Below, piece after piece: positions 1-10,701 of a stretch of DNA of 64,000 nucleotides. The notes under the pieces are model-generated. The model did no database searches, was not told the DNA's origin, and saw nothing but the letters and a program-made list of their open reading frames with translations. The stretch's first letter is position 1; each line of letters opens with the position of its first letter. Position numbers and translations under genes: made by a program. The stretch is from positions 229,968,024 to 230,032,023 of the forward strand of contig NC_134571.1 of assembly GCF_050947875.1 (NCBI RefSeq). Direction: 5' to 3'. The DNA comes from Dermacentor variabilis (lineage: Eukaryota; Arthropoda; Arachnida; Ixodida; Ixodidae).

Positions 1-338
1 AATGTGATGTCGAGTTCAAGTGGGAAATGCCACAGGACGATGCATGCAGTCGCTGCCGGTACTTGCACGCTTTGACGAGGACGCCGATACTGAAATCCAC
101 ACTGACGCCAGTAGCCTAGGCCTTGGTGCCTTCCTAGTCTAAAGGAAAGACGAACTTGTACAAGTGATATCTTATGCTAGCCGGTCACTGTCAAAAGTGG
201 AAGGCAATTATTCTATGACTGAAAAGGAATGCCTCGCCATCATTTGGACTACAGCAAAATTCCGCCCTTACCACTCAAAGTCGTCAGCAACAATCATGCA
301 TTGTGTTGGCTATCTAACTTAAAGGACTCTTCAGGACA
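1..338 (+). pseudogene. RT end / RNase H remnant of Gypsy copy A
   Basis: Aligns with the RT-RNase H connection of copy C (56899-57270). The stretch that in C encodes the DASSLGLGAVL RNase H motif is recognisable but carries a deletion near base 40 and in-frame stops. The sequence breaks off at the conserved ACTTAAAGGACTCTTCAGGA and resumes after the 339-1917 insertion. No product is expected. Confidence 0.75.
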
Positions 339-600
339 AGGACAACAGAAAGGCACATCTGACAAACACAGCGCTAAATTTCAACAACAGATTTATTTCC
401 CGTTCTCATCACGATATATGCACCCTCAAACCGTCATACAGCATGTGTAAAATTTCGGTAAAAAATGAACAAACAAATATAAACTGGGAACCACACGTAA
501 GCAGTTTCTTGACTCACATATTCACACACATGTTGTTGAAATTTGTTGTTGAAAGTTAGCGCTGTGTGTGTCAGATGTGCCTTTCTGTTGTCCTTGTTCA
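339..600. repeat. Inverted repeat arms of the foldback
   Basis: Bases about 339-390 reappear as reverse complement at about 545-600; both arms contain the ACAACAGAAAGGCACATCTG block and the AGCGCTAA block. The 150-base spacer is AT-rich and has no coding signal. Confidence 0.75.
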
Positions 601-625
601 GCTTACGCTACAACAAAATAAGATA

Positions 626-1866
626 CAGTCGAACCCGACTATATCGAAGCTGTTTACATCGAATTATGCCATATATCGAACAATTTCTGGACATGGTATA
701 GTTACAATGAGTATATATAGCAAAAATTACGCATACATCGAACAAAACTAGTAGCGACTCCCGATATATCGAACGTCAAGCGGCGGAAAGTGCTCCCGGA
801 AGTTGGCTTTCCCTCGCGGTGACGGGAAAACCCGGCGGCGCGGCCCCATCCAACCGCTCTCCCTACGTGACCGCGCTACCTCGGAGCCGCCGACGCCCCC
901 CTACAAAAGATGATCCTGGCCCGCCCGCCCGCAGCGCTTGCTCAGACAGCCAATCAGAAGCTCTTGTGCCCTCGTCGTGCAAGATGGCATAAGTGCGAGT
1001 TTTCTCGCTGCTTATCTGATTCATTGTGGGCGCCTTCTCCCGCAGTGTTGCCGTGATGAAGCCGCAGAATTCGCCTTTCGTTGTGAAGCTCGAAATCATA
1101 AACCAGGTCGAACGCGGTGACAAGTAGGATGTCCCCGCAACGTACAAGATTCCGAGGTGCACTCTCGGCACGATCTTGAAGGGGGAAATTAGGGCTAAAG
1201 CGGCCTAACTCGCGACCCGGTGCCCGTAGTGCCCGTGGCGCCCGAGGCGTACGCACGGCCGTGTGCGAGTGGTTCATCCAAAATAGCTTCAGCCGTACCG
1301 ACTTCCGCGTGCTCGGTGATGACTGTAAATTCTGATTAATGCGACGAAGCCGTTGTCGTTGTTGCCGAAGTTTGGAGCGAGCTGTCAGAATTTCCGGAAG
1401 CTGTTGACGAATCAATGGTGGACGAGTTTGTGAGCGCAAATGATGGTGTCGCGACCACGGGAGAGCCCGGAAACGAAGGCTACATTGCCGACATCGTGCC
1501 GAGCACAAGTGAAAATGGGCACTACGAGGAAAGTAACGACCGTCTTTGGCCCACATCCTTCGAAGTGATTGGTGCGCTCGCACTAGTCCGGCGCTTCTGC
1601 GCAAATGCGGAATGTTGCGGCCTCAGCTGCTCCGACTCCTTAGACAACGTGGGGAAGTGCGTGCCTCGCACGCAGCGAAATTGCCCAAGCAGAAGAAAAT
1701 GCAGGACTATTTCGTGCGAAACTAAGCTAGTTTCATCAATAAAGTGATTTTATAAATGGTATGTGCTTTTATGACATCCAATTATTTAGCAGGCTTATAT
1801 CGAATTATGCTCTATATCGAACTGATAGGCGCTTTTTTGCGAGTTCGATATAGCCGGGTTCGACTG
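626..1866 (+). mobile_element. Internally deleted pogo/Tigger-like element
   Basis: Terminal inverted repeats begin CAGTCGAACCCG and end CGGGTTCGACTG, flanked on both sides by TA (624-625 and 1867-1868), as expected for the Tc1/mariner superfamily. Only the last part of a transposase remains (1415-1725), so this is a non-autonomous deletion derivative. The GC-rich part at 780-960 has no recognisable coding content. Confidence 0.85.
1415..1725 (+). pseudogene. Tigger transposase C-terminal remnant
   Basis: The frame reads LALVRRFCANAE and then, after a one-base shift near 1655, a lysine-rich tail ending KQKKMQDYFVRN before a TAA at 1723. This matches the C-terminal tail style of the other Tigger copies here (16381-16614 and 46930-47083), which also end in a short basic/aromatic motif. 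DNA-binding and DDE domains are missing. Confidence 0.55.
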
Positions 1867-1917
1867 TATGCCGTACCAACAAGCCCCTATAGCTGTCCTC
1901 ATTGCCTTCAGTATGGC

Positions 1918-2890
1918 TGGCGTGGTGGAGCCTCAGACTGCAAGAATATGACGTCATAGTAATCTACATGTCTGGACGAAAAGACTCTGATGCCGACTGC
2001 TTATTACACACCTCCATCGATCCCCCGCCACAAGACGACGAGGACAACACCACCTTCCTTGGAATAATAAGCACAGAAGACTTCACTAAACAGCAACGGG
2101 CAGGATCAGAGGTAAAAGGCCTTGTTGAGTATTTGGAAGGGAACCCCGACGTTGTCCCTAGGGCATTTAAACGCGAAGTGTCTTCGTTCACGCTACAAAA
2201 CAACCTGCTCGTGAAGAACTTCTCACCAGTCCACGCCAACTACCTTGTTGTTCCGTCAGTGCTCCGTCCAGAAATACTGCACGCCCTACATGACGATCCA
2301 ACCGCTGGGCACTTCGGATTCTCCCGGACGCTGTCGAGGATACAGGCAAAGTATTACTGGCCTCGTCTGACCGCTGACGTCGTCCGTTACGTCAAGACAG
2401 ACATGCCGAGACTGTCAACGACGCAAGACACCACCGACAAGGCCAGCAGGATTACTACCTCCTTGCCGACGATTTCAGCAGATTGAGATGGATTTGTTGG
2501 GACCGTTTCCAACGTCAACATCCGGAAATAAGTGGATCGTCGTGGCAACGGCCTATCTTACCCGCTTCGCTGAAACTAAAGCTCTGCTGAAAGGCAGCAC
2601 AGCCGAAGTGGCGAAATTTTTCGTCAAAAAACATCCTGCTGCGACATGGTGCCCCAGAAGTACTCATCACCGACAGAGGAACGGCCTTTACAACAGAGCT
2701 CACCCAAGTCATTCTGCAATACAGCCAGACAAGCCACAGGAGGACAACTGTCTACCAGCCACAGACGTATGGTCTCATGGGGCGCTTGAATAAGACCCTC
2801 GCCGACATGCTAGCAATGTATGTCGACGTTGAACACAAGATTTGGGAGGCCGTTCTGCCATACGTAACCTTCGCTTACAACACGGCGGTG
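1918..2890 (+). pseudogene. RNase H end and integrase remnant of Gypsy copy A
   Basis: Collinear with copy C 57278-58253. Visible are the end of RNase H (DADCLL, normally DADCLS), the integrase zinc-binding region (LHALHDDPTAGHFGFSRTL) and the integrase core start MDLLGPFPTSTSGNKW. The frame is broken after the zinc-binding region (about 2400), again in the second core block (about 2630-2700) and near 2790. It stops at 2890, where the hAT element is inserted. Confidence 0.82.
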
Positions 2891-3273
2891 AATACCTGCC
2901 AACCCTCCCGATTCGCCCGGGAGACTCCCGGTTTTTTACTGAACTTTCCGATTGTACGATCACTGTCTTATATCACCTGAAAAGTAATCTCCGTTCGTGC
3001 AATAATGGGTTTTGCGAAACCGGCACTGTGGAATATACAGCCACATCGTAATCACCACACCACACCACATCACCAACACGGCTGCGCTATCACCATCGTT
3101 ATCGACTAAGCAGCCGACTACGGTGCCTAGTAAGCCAGCCAAAGCCAGAGCCATTGTAGCTCTTGCATTTCATGCATGCCTTCCTCCATGGTGCATTTTG
3201 TTGCTGCTGCTTGTTTGTATAATTAGTGTTGGCTAGGCTGTCTATGTGCAGTGCACTGTGTAAAGTTAGAATC

Positions 3274-3826
3274 TGTGGGGATGCGTGACTCTCACGCGTC
3301 CCCTGATATCTTGTTTTCCCGTATAGCTCCCGTCTGCTGCAATGCGGCTTCGCCACGTGGCCTGGGGCCCGCGGCGGTCGGTGCGGTTGAAGTGCAGTGC
3401 GAGAGATGGCGCGAGTGTTGCGCTACCAACGCCGCCTCACGGCGGGGTTACTTCGGCGTTAAAAGGAGAAGTCTCTTCCTCTTTGGCTGCGGGTCGGCGA
3501 ACACCGCGGACGTCCCGCGCGTGCACCGATCCATGCTTCTGCGAGACCGTCTCGCGTGGCCTCCTTTGAACGTGCCACCGTTCGCGTGACCATACGCGCG
3601 AACGACCAGCAGTTGGGATCCAGCATGGGGCGAATGTATTCGCTCGCTATCCAGTCGCGGTGAGTCGGACTTCCTAGACATGTCGCGCGCCCATAGGCAT
3701 GTTTTGTGGATGGCAACTCGGCTAGCAGGCATTGACTATGAAAAGTGCAATAAATGCCCTCGTGATTGTTTGCACTACTATGTTGTCGTTCCTTTGTCCC
3801 AAAAGCACGGGTGTGACAACCCCACA
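3274..3826 (+). repeat. 5' LTR of the non-coding LTR element
   Basis: TG...CA-bounded, with GC-rich promoter-like body and the polyadenylation-like GCAATAAATGCC near 3747. Aligns end to end with 5219-5763 with several dozen differences, so the insertion is not recent. Confidence 0.87.
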
Positions 3827-5218
3827 TCTGGCTGCCCAACCTGGACCTCTTGGGGCATCGTGCGATAGTTTTAACAGTTTTGCTTTGCTCGAGACCTCTG
3901 TTTGAACCGAAGCGTAGGGCTAGCGTGGATTTTGATCGCTAGTGTTGGCAGCGTGCTTTCTTGAGCGCGGCAACGGTGGCTATAGTTTGTTGGAACTTGT
4001 TAACATGCTAAGTCTTTTCGCAAGTGTTTTTTTAATGACATTCGTCGGGTAGAGAGCCACGTGGTCTACATCCTGGGAAAGCGAGGCTTAGCGCCTGCGG
4101 AGCATTGGCAAGCCTGAAGCGAGTGAGTACGGAAGCGTCATGGGTGGTCCGAATTTGTTATGTAAATAGCTTCTTCTATCTATCCCTTTGACTTGGATAA
4201 AGTCGCGGCTCTGGGAGCCGGGTGGCCGCGGGTCACGGGTGCCCTTACGGGCTGCCTGGTATTGTGGCCTGGCACCTGGCGCTCTGACACTGTCTGGGAC
4301 GGTGGGCGCCATCAACTTGGATGCTGTGAACACTGAGCGGAGTAGGACAACCTAACAGAGCTGACGTCTCCTCGTGGCTGCCTGTTTTGCGCCCATGTTG
4401 GGTGTTGTTTTTGGATGCCGGTTGTTGTCAGGGTAGCGACGTTTTGGGCCTAAGGCTTTACAAAGCTGCCTGTTGCACGTGGAGAGACACAACCTGGTGG
4501 ACCGTGGCGTTGAGGTGTTGCGCTTTGCTTCCCTCATTCTAGTTAGCCTCGCCCAAATTGAAATTACTCGTTCGACTCATGGGAGCAAGCTTCGTTCACG
4601 TGAACTTAGCATCTGAGTAGCTGCCCAATCTTTTGCTAGCTGAGTTGAACATCGTACCACGTGGGCGATGCGCATGCAGAATTCATCTCCATTGCACTAC
4701 TTTAGTGTTTGCCGAGTGCGTTGAGTACGCAGCATAAGTGGAGTCACCCCTGGTTTGCTGTCACCTGCACATCGTCTGCACTGCTGCCCCGGATTACGAT
4801 CGAGCCACCCCGGACAATGGTGATACTGGGGCAGGTTCGGCGCAGCAACTTCGGCGGCCGCCTGTATCCAGCTTGCAACCCTCGGCAGCGTAGACAAGAG
4901 CCGGCGGTCACCAACAGCTACGGCGGCTCTTGCCAGCAGGGCGCGTCGGCGCGAGCGACGCTTGCTCGTACCGGCTACTGCGTCGCCGTCTCCGGAGTCC
5001 CAGCCTGGAATCATGCCGTCGAGTCTGCACAGCTGCTGCTGTGACCGGTAGCCGGCGGTGTACCCAAGGATGATGTCGGCTGGCAGGTTATGGACAGCGT
5101 GTGAACATTTCCTCGGCACAGCCAACGTTGCATGTACTACCTTGTTTGCGAAGCATGCGTTGATGTTAGACCGTGTGACATGTTTCGCCGGAATATGTAG
5201 TCATTTAAGGTTGGGAGA

Positions 5219-5763
5219 TGTGGGGATGCGTGGCTCTCACGCGTCCCCTGATATCTTGTTTTCCCGCATAGCTCCCGTCTCCTGCAATGCGGCTTCGCCG
5301 CAGGGCCTGGTGCCTGCGGCGGTTGTTGTGGATGAAGCGCAGTGCGAGAGATGGTGCGAGTGTTGCGCTGCTAATGCCGCCTACTGGCGGGGTTACTTGG
5401 GCGCGAAAAGGAGAGAGCTCTTCCTCTTTGGTTGTGGGTCGGCGAACGTCTCGCGTGTGCACCGATCTATGCTTCTGCGAAACTGTCTCACGTGGCCTCC
5501 TTCCAACGCGCCACCGTTTGCGTGACCGTACACGCGAACGACCAGGCGTTGGGATCCAGCATGGGGCGAACATATTCGCTCGCTATCCGGTCGCGGTGAG
5601 TCGGACTTCCTAGATTTGTTGCGCGCCCATCGGCATGTTTTGTAGATAGCAACTCGGCTAGCAAGCATTGATCTATGAAAGGTGCAATAAATGCCCTTGT
5701 GATTGTTTGCACTACTGTGTTGTCGTTCCTTTGTCCCAAGAGCACGGATGTGAGAACCCCACA
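5219..5763 (+). repeat. 3' LTR of the non-coding LTR element
   Basis: Second LTR copy; followed directly by the AATC target duplication and then by hAT transposase sequence. Confidence 0.87.
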
Positions 5764-5767
5764 AATC

Positions 5768-6235
5768 CTCGTGTTCTTGATGCCATGGCACTATCAAAGC
5801 CCAAGAAAAGGTATTTGCAAAAGTTCTTGCGATCTTATACTTCTGAATTTCCGTGCTTTTGGCATCAAGAAAAGGAAAACATTTTGCATATTGTACAATG
5901 TGTGGATGCGGCGTCAGCATGTCTTGCGGTGTCAAAGGCGACTTGAAACTGCGTGTTTGCACGGCGTAGCATCAAAGCTATGTTTGCACCGTTGAGCAAC
6001 AAGGCAACATAGTGAACTTTCTCCGGAGCAAGTGTGACGACAGTGTTATACGTGTGGAGTGCCTGTTTATGGGATTTCTCGTCCAAACACAACCTACCCC
6101 TTAATGTCAGTGACTACGTTGAGCCTCTTCTATGGAAAATATTTCAGAAGTGCGATGAAACGAAGTGCTATGGATGTGGACCCAATTCTGAAACGCAAGT
6201 CTGAAAAATGCGGAGGTGGCCAACCTCAAACTTAT
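5768..6235 (+). pseudogene. hAT transposase N-terminal remnant
   Basis: Begins with KKRYLQKFLRSYTSEFPCF, which resembles the start of the zinc-finger domain seen in hAT-type transposases and their domesticated relatives. Further frames contain a NLPLNVSDYVEPL-like stretch that such proteins carry after the finger. At least three frameshifts are needed to read it. Assignment rests on pattern similarity plus the hATC domain downstream. Confidence 0.42.
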
Positions 6236-6834
6236 TTCGCAGGCATCGCTCTCGAGTTTTCGTTTCTTTATTCAGAGTTTTCATCTGGGGGGGTTCCACT
6301 CTACGTGCGGCTTGGGCTGAAGGCGAGCTCCGGATCTAGCCCCACGCACTCACTTTGTGGAACTCCCAACCTATAGCGCGAGAATCGCGGCTACGTCGGG
6401 TTCGAACAAATAAGGCAACCAGCGGTGTCCACCGTAATAACGTTTATTGCTACCAGCAATAAAGAACACTGGCAGAGGGACGTCCTCTCTGTAATAGTAA
6501 GAAATAGGCTGGCCTCGTTGCTCAGGATAGTCAGGCAAACGAGGTCACTCACGGGTTGCGGCAGGTACTCTAGTCCGGCAGGTTAGGGGTCTGGCCTCAG
6601 AGAGAGAGGGTCTCCCCCCATGGCGCTGTTTTGTAAATTTTTGCCTGGGCAAGGGGAATGTCCTCCTTGCCTGTCAGCTATATGCCCACGAGTCGGGGAG
6701 GAAGGGTGCACGCGCGTCGTGAGAGCGAGGGAGAAGTGGGAGAGGGCATATTGCGCCTCTCCCGTGTCCATGCCGGCTCTCGACGCGACGACGCGGGGGA
6801 AGATGGGTGCGTGTGCTCCCCACACCTCAGCTGC
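6236..6834 (-). mobile_element. Possible solo LTR inside the hAT element
   Basis: This block separates the hAT N-terminal and C-terminal remnants and is unlike either. On the minus strand it has a GCAATAAACG polyadenylation-like signal and possible ends TGTGGGGAGC (about 6826) and GAGTTCCACA (about 6354), followed by TGGGGCTAGATCCGG, which could be a primer-binding region. No target duplication is seen, so this remains tentative. Confidence 0.3.
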
Positions 6835-7270
6835 TGCCCCGAGATTCCACTGAACCTGCTGAAGACGCTTTAGATGCTCTCGAAGCTGAGTTTGCCACAC
6901 TACAGGCTCACAGTCTTCCAGAGGACATTCGAAATGAAGAGAGGTGGGACGTGCAGTGGTCTATGGTTGGAAAAATGAAAAACACTGATGGAAAATGTGT
7001 TTCACCGAGTTGCTAAGGTGATGCTGGATTTACTTGTGATACCGCATAGCAATGCAGAGTGTGAGAAGATATTTAGCACGGCGCGAAAAACTAGGACTGA
7101 GTTCCGCTCATCAATGTGCAACACAACCCTCCAACTCCTGCTGCTAGTGAAGGGCCGTCAGTCTGGACCATGTTTTGAGCAAAGCTACCCCGACGAATTT
7201 TTGAAGTGAGCAAAGTCTGCTGCTGCAAGGTCCTGCAAAAGGACCCATCGAACAGTGCCTGAAGGTTTGA
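6835..7270 (+). pseudogene. hAT transposase C-terminal (hATC dimerisation) remnant
   Basis: After one frameshift near 7005 the frame reads VMLDLLVIPHSNAECEKIFS, followed by TARKTRTEFRSSM and LQLLLLVKG. This is the typical hATC dimerisation signature (a P-HSNAE-E--FS core followed by a helix with R and the LLVVK-like end). The upstream part contains EDALDALEAEFATLQ, normally just ahead of hATC. The catalytic core upstream is absent. Confidence 0.8.
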
Positions 7271-7375
7271 ATGAATCGCCCCTTCCCCCACTCCCCTGGT
7301 CCCACCGGAAGTTGAAATAGTGAATGCCCCCCTGTTGGCACGAATAAAAAGTCTCCCGATTTTTTATCTAGGTAT

Positions 7376-7816
7376 GGCGGTGCAAGAAACAACAGAGATC
7401 ATGCTGTTTAAGCTAGTTTACGGAAGAAACCCGACGACGCTCGATGCCATGCTGCTGCACATCACTAACGAAGAGAATCTTGACGTCGCTAATTATCTCC
7501 AGGGCACAGAAAAAGCTCGACAGCTCGCCCGCCTACGGATCAAGAACCAGCAGCGTGCCGACAGCTGACACTGCAACCTCCGACATCGCTATGTCGAGTA
7601 CCAGCCCGGCAACCATGTTTGGGTTTGGACCCCCATACGCCGAAGAGGACTGAGTGAGAAGCTATTGAGGCGCTATTTCGGACCCTACAAGGTTATCCGA
7701 CGGATTGGCGCACTAGACTATGAGGTCGTGCCAGACGGCATTCTGCATTCACAGCGGCGCCGTGCACGATCTGAAGGGGTCCACGTGGTGCGTCTTAAGC
7801 CCTTTTATGCATGCTG
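7376..7816 (+). pseudogene. Integrase C-terminal remnant of Gypsy copy A
   Basis: Collinear with 58260-58688 of copy C: LVYGRNPTTLDAML, ARLRIKNQQRADS and then the tail that carries the GPYKVIRRIGALDYEVV block in another frame. There is a TGA in the middle where C has CGA, and the normal TAG stop is changed, so reading would run to a TGA at 7814-7816. Confidence 0.82.
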
Positions 7817-7916
7817 ACGAACTTCCTTAGTTTGTTGTTTCTTTGCTATGGGTGTTTTTGTTTATTACTTTCGTTTGTTTGCAGCATCGGGTCGATGCTA
7901 TTTAAGAGCTGGGTAT

Positions 7917-9855
7917 TGACACGTGTACATGCTTATCTTTCTTGGGTGATCACGTTTCACTGCTTAAGGGGGGAGGCTACACTTGAAATACAACTTTTTT
8001 TATTTGTGGACAGATCTGAACGAAATTTTCACACTTTGTGTATTTTAATATGCAGATTCTAAAAATATAGTTAATTTTGCCACAGGATAAGTAGTTTCTG
8101 ATATACTCTAAATACATTGTATAAGCTGAGTCCTTTGTTTGGAGGAAAATTAGCATCTAAACAGAAAACCCTAACACAGTAATTTGAGTATAAAGACTAT
8201 CTAGGATGTTCAGGGAGTGCCATAAGGTATTATTCAATGTTCTAGGCTAATCTGAGCAAGAGTTAGAGTTCATCAAAGTTGTGAGAAAAAAATGCCATCT
8301 TGACATGTCAAGCATGTGACCCATTTCAAAAACTTTTTGAGAAGAGTGCTGCTTTGAAAAGGTGCATATTGCTTACTGCATACATTTATCTTTCTGGCAA
8401 AAAAAAATTATGTTGATAGCTGAAATAGGACAGAAGCTATTTTACCTCCAAAATTGGAAGTCTGTCGGTATTGTTGTTTCGAGAAATCAAGAAAAAACAT
8501 TCTGCAACATCTTTATTGAGAACATACCAATAAAATCTCAAGGAAATTCACCAGGGGCATAATCTGGATGCATCCTATCTTTTTGCCGCTTTTTGGCCAG
8601 CTTCCTTGCGCTCAAAGAGGCTTCTCGCTTCTTGCTGGAGTTCGCACTTCGAAGGTCCGGCGCTCCGGACGTTTTCCGGCGCTCGCTGCGCGCTCGCTAC
8701 TTTCTTCAGTCGTGAAGGAAACGGTGCCTGCACGATCTGTGCCAACACACGTGGCGTGGGCGGACGAAGTGTTGACGCTAGACGTGCCAGTTTGCAGCTC
8801 GGAACTCGATCCGGTAGAATGTCCAGGCAGACCAGCAACCGGCAACTCCGCGAGTATGACAGGCCTAGCCGCCTTCCGTCGCGCATTCCACAGCCGCTTC
8901 ACGCGTAGTAGCCTTGAGACGACAATCTTTTCCAGCCATTCGGGCAGCGAAATGAGCATCTTATCAAACGTCGCGAAGCAAGCGGCTGAACAAACGTAGA
9001 CAGCGGCGCGATGAAACCAGAGATAAACAAACGTAGCGAGCCGCGTGAGCGGTCGAGCGCGCGCCGACGAGCACCGGACCAATAGGAGCGAGGCGCGCGG
9101 GGGGTGTGCGCGCTTTGGCCGATCGGCGGCACGGACGCATCCTCCAGAAATGACGCGATAGCGTCGGTTTTTCTTCACCGACGTCATTTTGAACTGGTGC
9201 AAAATGCGCATAAAGAAAACAGCTTCAAAACAAGCGCAAGATGGCGGCCATCGGCCACCGCGTTCGCAAATGGTGACGGCGCGAAGTTTGAACATTTTTG
9301 ACCAAATTTTGCTGATTTCGCGTTCACCCTGGCCCCTTTAAGCGCTATTTTTTATTATTTTCCGATTAAATTTAGCTTCTAGATTTCGCGGAGGGATTCT
9401 TGAATGTATAAACGTAGAGAAAATGCACTTTTCCGAAAATCGACTTTTTTGTGATTTTTTGCCGTTTCAAGACCCGCGTCCCCCCTTAACAAATATTATC
9501 ACGCAGCGCAGGATGCGCCTGCATGTATTGAAAATTTCTGGAATGTTATTGATGGTTCTATCCGCTGTCTACGACCGAACCTTGTGTAATCTGATTGCAT
9601 GTGTGTTCGACGCGAATAATGTAGAACTTTGTGGAAGGCACGCGGGTCCCAGCGATTACTCTGGAACATTCGACGACTGATGTATAAAAGCCGACGCGCT
9701 TTACTTGCTGATCAGGTTTCGACGACCACCGATCATGTTCGCTGCTATTGCTCTCCTTTGAGTATAACTTGCTTTTGTCGGCACAAGTTCACCCAATAAA
9801 ATGCTAGTTTCAACATTCACTCTTTTGATTTCTTCACCGTCACTACCACGTGACA
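7917..9855 (+). repeat. 3' LTR of Gypsy copy A, split
   Basis: Starts TGACACGTGTAC after a short purine-rich stretch and ends CACGTGACA; apart from the 1.5-kb TTAA insertion it aligns with the 419-base LTRs of copy C. It keeps a TATAAAAG box at 9683-9690 and an AATAAAATG signal near 9797. Confidence 0.82.
7964..9489. mobile_element. TTAA-target element in the copy A LTR
   Basis: Bounded by TTAA on both sides; ends read TTAAGGGGGGAGGC and, inverted, TTAAGGGGGGACGCG, with CTTGAAA shared further in. Copy C shows the uninterrupted LTR at the same point. TTAA duplication points to the piggyBac superfamily. The GC-rich interior (8600-9300) gives long chance frames on both strands but no transposase motif. 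Confidence 0.8.
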
Positions 9856-10547
9856 CTATTCACGTGGCCCATGTTGGCGCACTGCTGCCATGCAATGTTG
9901 CAAAGGTTACTACGCTGCTATTTGGGGAGATCACGATTTGGCGACGCTTCGTTTGCATGTTGCTGATTGCCGATAACGGTTTGCGGTGACATTCGACCTT
10001 TCGAACATCAAATATCTTTTGCCTGAAGCGACACAAATAATGTAGTTTTATGGCGCTTGTGTTCCTGACGCACAGCTGTAATGTTGAGACCACAATGTTG
10101 CTGACTTTTGTAGAATGACGCAGTGGTTTACGCTTCCGGCTAACTCTTAACGCCTAGATCTCCTATATTGAATACGTCGTGTCCTGCTGGTAGTAAAATA
10201 TATTGCAAGCTCCCGGATAAAAAATGGCAGCTGTACTTGCAGTTTTGAAATTACTGGTGATAAGACCTGGGCACCATTTTGGAACAGCTATACAACGCCA
10301 CATTTCGTTATTTAGATGAAAGTTTCTAACTAAATTTGCAGGTAGGTGTGGGAACGCACCGAGAACAAAAATGGCACTGAAAATCACGTTTTGGGACCAA
10401 AGTGCTGCCGAATTTTAACTGCTGACACCAGCTTCAATGCAGTTAATTTTTTACCATATTTAAGGGCGAGTCCATATTGTAACTAAGTAGTGATATAACG
10501 ACCACTTTTTGCAGAATCATCGAGTTTGTTATAAACGCGTTTGACCG
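9856..10547 (-). mobile_element. Truncated copy of the 29013-30280 element family
   Basis: The reverse complement of 10547 downward begins (C)GGTCAAACGCGTTTATAAC and follows 29013-29760: shared blocks include AAAAGTGGTCRTTATAT, TATGGACTC-CCCTTAAA and CCTTTGCAACATT. It is cut off at the copy A LTR end. A TA follows the intact end (10548-10549). No coding sequence seen. Confidence 0.55.
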
Positions 10548-10701
10548 TATTTTGCTATCGCTGTAAATGCTTTGACTTTTGTGTGCAATTGTGACTTCTT
10601 TTAACTACATTCCTAAAATGTGTTGGCAGTGCTTCTTCTGACGAGCTTAGAATGAGCTGACCCATGAGAGAGAACCGGCTGGTGATCTTGGCGGGTGACT
10701 A

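Larger units (their letters stand above)
339..1917. mobile_element. Penelope-like (PLE) foldback fragment carrying a Tigger
   Basis: Insertion between two pieces of copy A RNase H that are contiguous in copy C. The left part is a foldback whose arms contain AGCGCTAA and AGGACAACAGAAAGGC, a style I associate with tick PLE pseudo-LTRs. The right remnant (1869-1917) contains a GTACCAACAAGCCC-like end similar to the ends at 21298 and 47420. A Tigger (626-1866) sits inside. Assignment to PLE rests on end similarity only; no coding sequence is present in this copy. Confidence 0.5.
3274..5763 (+). mobile_element. Non-coding LTR retrotransposon (LARD/TRIM-like)
   Basis: Two direct repeats of 553 and 545 bases, both starting TGTGGGGATGCG and ending CCCCACA, enclose a 1.39-kb interior. 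The 4-bp duplication AATC flanks the unit (3270-3273 and 5764-5767). After the first LTR comes TGGCTGCCCAACCTGG, a candidate primer-binding site; before the second comes the purine run AAGGTTGGGAGA, a candidate polypurine tract. Together these set the + orientation. The interior (3827-5218) has no gag or pol homology that I can see, so it needs another element's proteins. Confidence 0.87.
2892..7375 (+). mobile_element. hAT DNA transposon, degraded, with nested LTR element
   Basis: Inserted in copy A integrase: the sequence contiguous in copy C as ACACGGCGGTGCAAGAAAC is split here. GGCGGTG is present on both sides (2884-2890 and 7376-7382), consistent with an 8-bp hAT duplication with one mismatch. 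The ends begin ATACCTGCC and close with GGTAT; both carry CTCCCGATT blocks inside. Transposase remains lie at 5768-6235 and 6835-7270; the middle is missing. Confidence 0.8.
1..9855 (+). mobile_element. Ty3/Gypsy LTR retrotransposon, copy A
   Basis: Same family as copy C: the DNA of 1-338, 1918-2890, 7376-7816 and 7917-9855 lines up with 56899 onward through the 3' LTR of copy C. The 5' part (LTR, gag, protease, most of RT) lies left of the window. The body is split by a foldback plus Tigger (339-1917), a hAT element (2892-7375) and a TTAA element (7964-9489). The coding frame carries many small indels and stops, so this copy is dead and older than everything nested in it. Confidence 0.9.

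Noticed and set aside
4697..5573. Several 100-150 codon frames on both strands inside the LTR element
   Set aside because: GC-rich LTR/interior sequence; the frames do not stay open in the other LTR copy and have no gag/pol motif.
8612..9295. 227-codon minus-strand open frame and overlapping + frames
   Set aside because: Lies in a GC-rich part of the TTAA element; low-complexity Arg/Ala/Ser composition, open in several frames at once, no domain.
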